DNA from: Erythrophleum ivorense
Lineage: Eukaryota; Streptophyta; Magnoliopsida; Fabales; Fabaceae
Direction: 5' to 3'
Assembly (NCBI GenBank): GCA_026724425.1
Contig: JAIUCV010000007.1
Coordinates: forward strand, 24,100,119-24,164,118
Length of the DNA stretch: 64,000 nt
This document shows, piece after piece, positions 59,801 through 64,000 of this stretch (the stretch's first letter is position 1; every line of letters starts with the position of its first letter). The position numbers were made by a program, and so were the translations under genes. Below the pieces are notes generated by a model, which did not search any database, was not told the DNA's origin, and worked only from the letters and a program-made list of their open reading frames with translations.

Positions 59801-61855
59801 AGAGAATGAGTGAGGCTAAACCACTTGCTTGGCAAAGCCTATATATGTTTTGTATGATTTCTTGAATGCTAGAAATGATTCATGAATGACTACATGCTCC
59901 ATGATGTTCATGCATGCATTTTTAGACTTGGATTTACATTTTTTATATGTGATTGAAAGAGAGAAGAGCTATTGGGATTCCTACAATCTCATCCCTTCCT
60001 CTCCACATGTCTAACATGTCTAGGTGGACTAAGTGAACCAAGAAATGAAAGCCACCAAGCCTAAAGGAAGAAGATTGACAATAAAGTATGGAAATTTGAC
60101 ATTTTGTAGCCATATGAGTGGCATATTATGTAATCTCTTATTGTATATGTTGTATGAGTTCATGAACACATGTAAATATGTAAATCTAATATTTATGTAT
60201 GAGATTTGATGCCATATGTATGTTATAACACAAATTGGACATTGAATGGCAAGAACTAGTATATGTGCTCTTATGTATATCTTGGGGTGGATAAGTGAGT
60301 TTGTGAAATCTGGGTTTGTACACCTTTGAGACATATTTAGTAGACCATTTTGGTGCTTTCCCACGTGCTCAAGTGGGCATGGCAGCCTTGGAAGTAAAAT
60401 TGACCCTTTTGAGACCATTCAAGAAGCTTAAAAGAGCAATTTTGCAACCCAATATTAAAATCTGACCAAATGAGCGAATTTACTCATGAAATTTGGCATG
60501 TGTATAGATTTTATCTAGAGCTTTTTGGGAAGCTAAAGACTAGATTATTTGGAGCTCTATGGAATTAATTATGATTTTTCAAAGTTGCCATTTTTATGTT
60601 AATCTGGTATAAACACTGTTTATATGGTCAGTTTTTTGTGTTGTATCATTTGAAATCCAAATGGTGTCTAATGCTCATAAAATTTTACAAGCATAAACTA
60701 GACATGATAATATTTCTATAACCACTAAGATCATCCCAATTGGACATTTGAGAAGGGAGATATGACTTTTTGAAGTTCATAGACAGTACCAATAGTGACA
60801 GGCGACCTTGGTTACTATTTCATCGATTTTTAGTAACTAGAAGTCCTTGTTGTGGTCTAGAATTATTTTTAACATAGATTAGACATCTATAGCTTTCTAG
60901 AATGGATATTATGCTTGATTTTAATTGTTTTAGAATTAGTTATAATTTTCTAAAATTCATAATAGAAAACTAAAATGCACACCTGAGGCTGCACACCTTA
61001 TTTTCATATATATACTCCATTAGCTCGAGTTCTTAGCCACTTCTTGAGATGGTTATGAGTTTTATTTGTGTATTTAAATATGAGAATGAGATGAATAAGT
61101 CCATATGGTCTACGAGACAGAATAAAAAATTTATACACGATGTAATGCGATTTAATTGAATATTTTCTTACTTTTCTTGAATGAATATGCTATACCAAGG
61201 AAAGAGAGCCTAGAAATAACATGAGATAAGCTTAGTAATTATGGTGTTACAAGAATTATGCCTTAACTAAGGAGGAGTTTGAGTGCATAGGGAGATGTTT
61301 CATTAATTCCAAGGTTTTTAAATGAGTTTAAATATGAAATATAAACACTAATGAAGCCATTGGAATAAATTTAGGAACTCTATTTTTATAAGAAAAATGT
61401 TAGGGTTCAAGAGTGCCTAATAGGGCCATATGGCTCTAGGCATGTTTAAATATGCTTTTGATTACTTTAATGAGTTCTAGTGGAATCATGAAAATCTTAT
61501 ATGGTGAGATTTTGAAGCCTAGAAATTAAATTTTGAGAGTTACCGCTTATAGCATTCAAATTGATCTAAAGTTATACTTCAAAGACCTATGCATATATTG
61601 TTAAACTGAGATTGAATATGTCTTAATTGATTATTTTATACTTCAATTGATGTGTCTAGGCCAAGCAAGTGAGATCACACCAAGGTGTGTGTGTGAGGTG
61701 TGTGAGGCCATGGAATTAAGAAAAAGAGACGAAGGGATTTGATTGATTTTTGCTTGATAAGATAGCTTTTCCTTCATTTTTATTTGTATAGTTAGTTTTC
61801 TTGAGTCTTTGGTTGCTTATGTGTATTGTTTGCAATGGATTGTCTTGTTGATTAC
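56810..61855 (+). repeat. Family X 3' LTR (copy c1), interrupted twice
   Basis: It begins TGTAATATTTTATATTTTGT after the polypurine tract of the chromovirus remnant, so it is that element's 3' LTR. Its sequence runs 56,810-57,773, resumes at 61,257 after the nested solo LTR, and stops at about 61,855 where another X LTR starts. The joined sequence is collinear with copy b (GGGGCAAGAAT then TATGCCTTAACTAAGGAGG, compare AAGGATAATGCCTTGACCAAGGAGG near 48,440). Confidence 0.85.
57774..61251 (+). repeat. Solo LTR, family X, 3.5 kb, with TSD
   Basis: It starts TGTAATGTCT at 57,774 and ends GTGTTACA at 61,251. It is flanked by the exact 5-bp duplication AGAAT (57,769-57,773 and 61,252-61,256). It is related to the X LTR that hosts it, so the family inserted into itself. 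It contains degenerate short repeats around GAGCCAAAAACCCTC / GCCAAGAGTCTCC at about 59,690-59,830. No coding region is present. Confidence 0.92.
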
Positions 61856-64000
61856 TATAATATTCCATACTATGATAATTGAAAAAGTCCCTAGAGAATA
61901 TAATATTAATAAGAGCCTCTAAATTGGGAATTAGAAACCATAGATTGTCCGGAATCAGAGCCAAAATGGCCAAACGAATTAAAGGAAAAATATAGTAGCA
62001 AAATTGTAATTTTGGTCAAATTGTTAGAAACTTAAAAGAGGAACTTTTAAATAGTGAAATTGAGTTTATTAGGGTTCTTAGAGGTCTTGAAAATCATAAG
62101 AATCATTAGAATGGTTAAAACCCTTTCAGTATACAATTTAAGTCATCAATTGACCTAAACTTTGAGTGGATCATTCAGGATTATTGTAAATCTCATAAAT
62201 TTGAAACCAAATTTTTAATAAATTAGAGGACCTAAATTTCATGATAGAAAAGACAGTTCTAAAAAAAGAGTTGAAATGAGCTTAAATTGCAGAATTAAAG
62301 AATAGGGGCAAAATTGGAAATTGTGCACTTATGAAACCCTAGCTTTCCCTTATAAAAGCCACCCCCATCATCTTCTCCTCACTTTGGCTAAAATTTTGAA
62401 GCCCCAAACCATACCAGAAGGCGTCCAAGGAAGTACTAAAAGCCAAGAGAAATTGAACCTACCTAGGGTAAGTAAGTGTAGAATTTACCTATGATGTCCA
62501 TGTAACCTCGTTTCTGCTCTTTCTCCTCTTTGTCTCCATGGTTTTAGCTTCCTGAAAGATGGAATTTTGTGATTGGAAACTTTGAGGAAGAAGCTTTTCC
62601 AAGGAAAACAAATATGCCATATTAATCTTCATTTAAAGCTTTTATGAATGATATATGTTTTGGTGTAGGAAATTTGCTCTTCCTTTTTTCTCCATAAACC
62701 CATAGGTTCAATCAATCCAATAGGGAAGTGAAGGGAGTTAGTTTTTCATTAAACCATGATGGGAATAAGGGTTTTAGCATGTAGAGATTAATATATAACC
62801 AATAGAAACTATTAAAAGGCTATAGGTTGCAAAATTTCATGCCTAAGGTTTTACTTGCACCTTAGGGAGTATGAAGCCTCAAATTGATATTTCAATTTAT
62901 GTAAGAGTATAATTGAGCTAAGAAGAGGCTAAAAATTTCACCTAGGTGTCAATTTCCCAAGAGATAAAACAACAGCTCGATGGATACCTACTGATAGGTA
63001 TGTCTTAGCTAAGCAAGGATTAGAGTACCTAGGAAGAGTTTTCTTGATTTTAAGGTTAGAAATAGTCTAGATATAAATTATAAACACCAAAGGAACCATT
63101 TGTTTAAATTTAGAAGCATTATTTTGAAATGTTAAAATTTAGGATTCCATTATCTATAAAAAAGTAACTTGGTATTAGGCTCCTTGAATTGCATTTGTAA
63201 TAACTCTAATGAGTTTAAATGGAGTCATATAACTTATATTGGGTGAGAGTTTGGAGTCAAGATATTGATTTACATAGGTTGCTTCATTATGCCACTTAAT
63301 GGAGCCATATGAGAACCTAACATCTTAATTGGATATATAAGACTTAAATGAGTCCAAATATGGTTCCATGAAGATTTATGCCTTATTTGGTATGTTTAAG
63401 CTAAGCAAGTAAAGTCTCCCTCAAGTGTGGGTGTGAGGCTAAGAGAGCTAACAAAGAGCAAGGAAGGAATTGAATTAAATTCTCACATAAAGGTAACTCT
63501 TCATCCATTCTTGTATCTTATCTTAGTTGCTTGAGTGTCTTTGATTGCTTGTGTGTGAATGGATTATGAAATTATGCTTATTACTATTGGCTTGATGATT
63601 TTATGTAATTATGTGACACTCGAATGCATTTGAAATTAAAATAGCTCTTAATAGGTGATGTTATGCCAAAAGTCCCTTGATTTGGGTAAGGTGAAGCCAA
63701 GAGTCCCTAAATATGAGTGAGACAATGCCAAAGTTCTTAATGTGAGTGAGGCTAAGTCAAAATTTCCTAAAATTGGGTGAAGCCAAACCAAAAGTCCGTA
63801 ATAGTTGAGATTACACCAAAAGATCCTAAAGCTTATTTTTGCCCTGATGAAATCATATGATTCCTCATATATGAATATATTTGATATTTGAGTGGTTAAT
63901 ATGCATGCTTGCTTTCTTTGACATTAAGTCATATAAGTGTGCCTGAAGGATGAATGAGCTATTGGGATTTCTATAATCTCATTCTTTTCTATATTATTCC
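61856..64000 (+). repeat. Family X LTR (copy c2), runs off the window
   Basis: A third X-type start (TATAATATTCC, presumably a mutated TGTAATATT) lies at 61,856 inside copy c1. It is followed by sequence collinear with the copies at 7,333 and 57,774, for example GCAAAATTGTAATTTTGGTC near 61,998 and TTTATTAGGGTTCTTAGAGG near 62,065. The right end and target duplication lie beyond the window. Degenerate 30-40-bp subrepeats (GCCAAAAGTCCCTTGA, GCCAAGAGTCCCTAAA, GCCAAAGTTCTTAATG and so on) occupy about 63,640-63,835. Confidence 0.75.

Overview
This window looks like nuclear DNA from a flowering plant, probably a eudicot. It is AT-rich with long gene-poor stretches. It carries one intact multi-exon plant transcription-factor gene with canonical GT-AG introns, nested LTR retrotransposon remains with LTRs of about 3 to 3.7 kb, a Mutator-like element, a LINE remnant and several palindromic MITEs. 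No bacterial, organellar or viral gene organisation is visible. The species cannot be named from the sequence.

Layout. 1-4,660: AT-rich decayed repeat DNA. 4,660-5,740: LINE remnant. 6,082-6,825: palindromic Mutator-type MITE with a 9-bp target duplication. 7,333-13,609: a long LTR (here family X) split by a reverse-oriented solo LTR of a second family (A) at 9,028-12,013 with 5-bp target duplications. 13,848-22,619: an 8.8-kb Mutator-like element (MULE) with long terminal inverted repeats and a perfect 10-bp target duplication, itself inserted in an older palindromic element. It carries two minus-strand genes, a MuDR-type transposase and a plant mobile domain (PMD) protein. Both can be followed exon by exon in frame, and both are killed only by nonsense codons. 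22,726-33,150: the gene-bearing interval, with a five-exon PLATZ zinc-finger gene (28,234-29,753, minus strand) and a series of small palindromic elements around it. 33,150-38,640: a heavily mutated Ty3/gypsy polyprotein that looks like the Tat/Ogre lineage. 38,643-64,000: a nested complex of chromovirus-like Ty3/gypsy elements, with A-type LTRs, X-type LTRs, a reverse-oriented solo LTR of a third type (C, 44,361-48,026), an X-type solo LTR (57,774-61,251), a polyprotein remnant ending in a chromodomain (52,323-56,760) and a hAT-type MITE inserted in its protease (53,009-53,703).

How the parts work together. The only gene that appears functional is PLATZ. The transposon genes are all inactivated. 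The insertions can be ordered by nesting: the palindromic element came before the MULE, the X LTRs came before the A, C and second-generation X solo LTRs, and the chromovirus pol came before the hAT MITE. Three solo LTRs and the MULE keep exact target duplications, so those boundaries are reliable. Exon boundaries and family calls come from reading the translated sequence and known family motifs. No alignment or database search was run.
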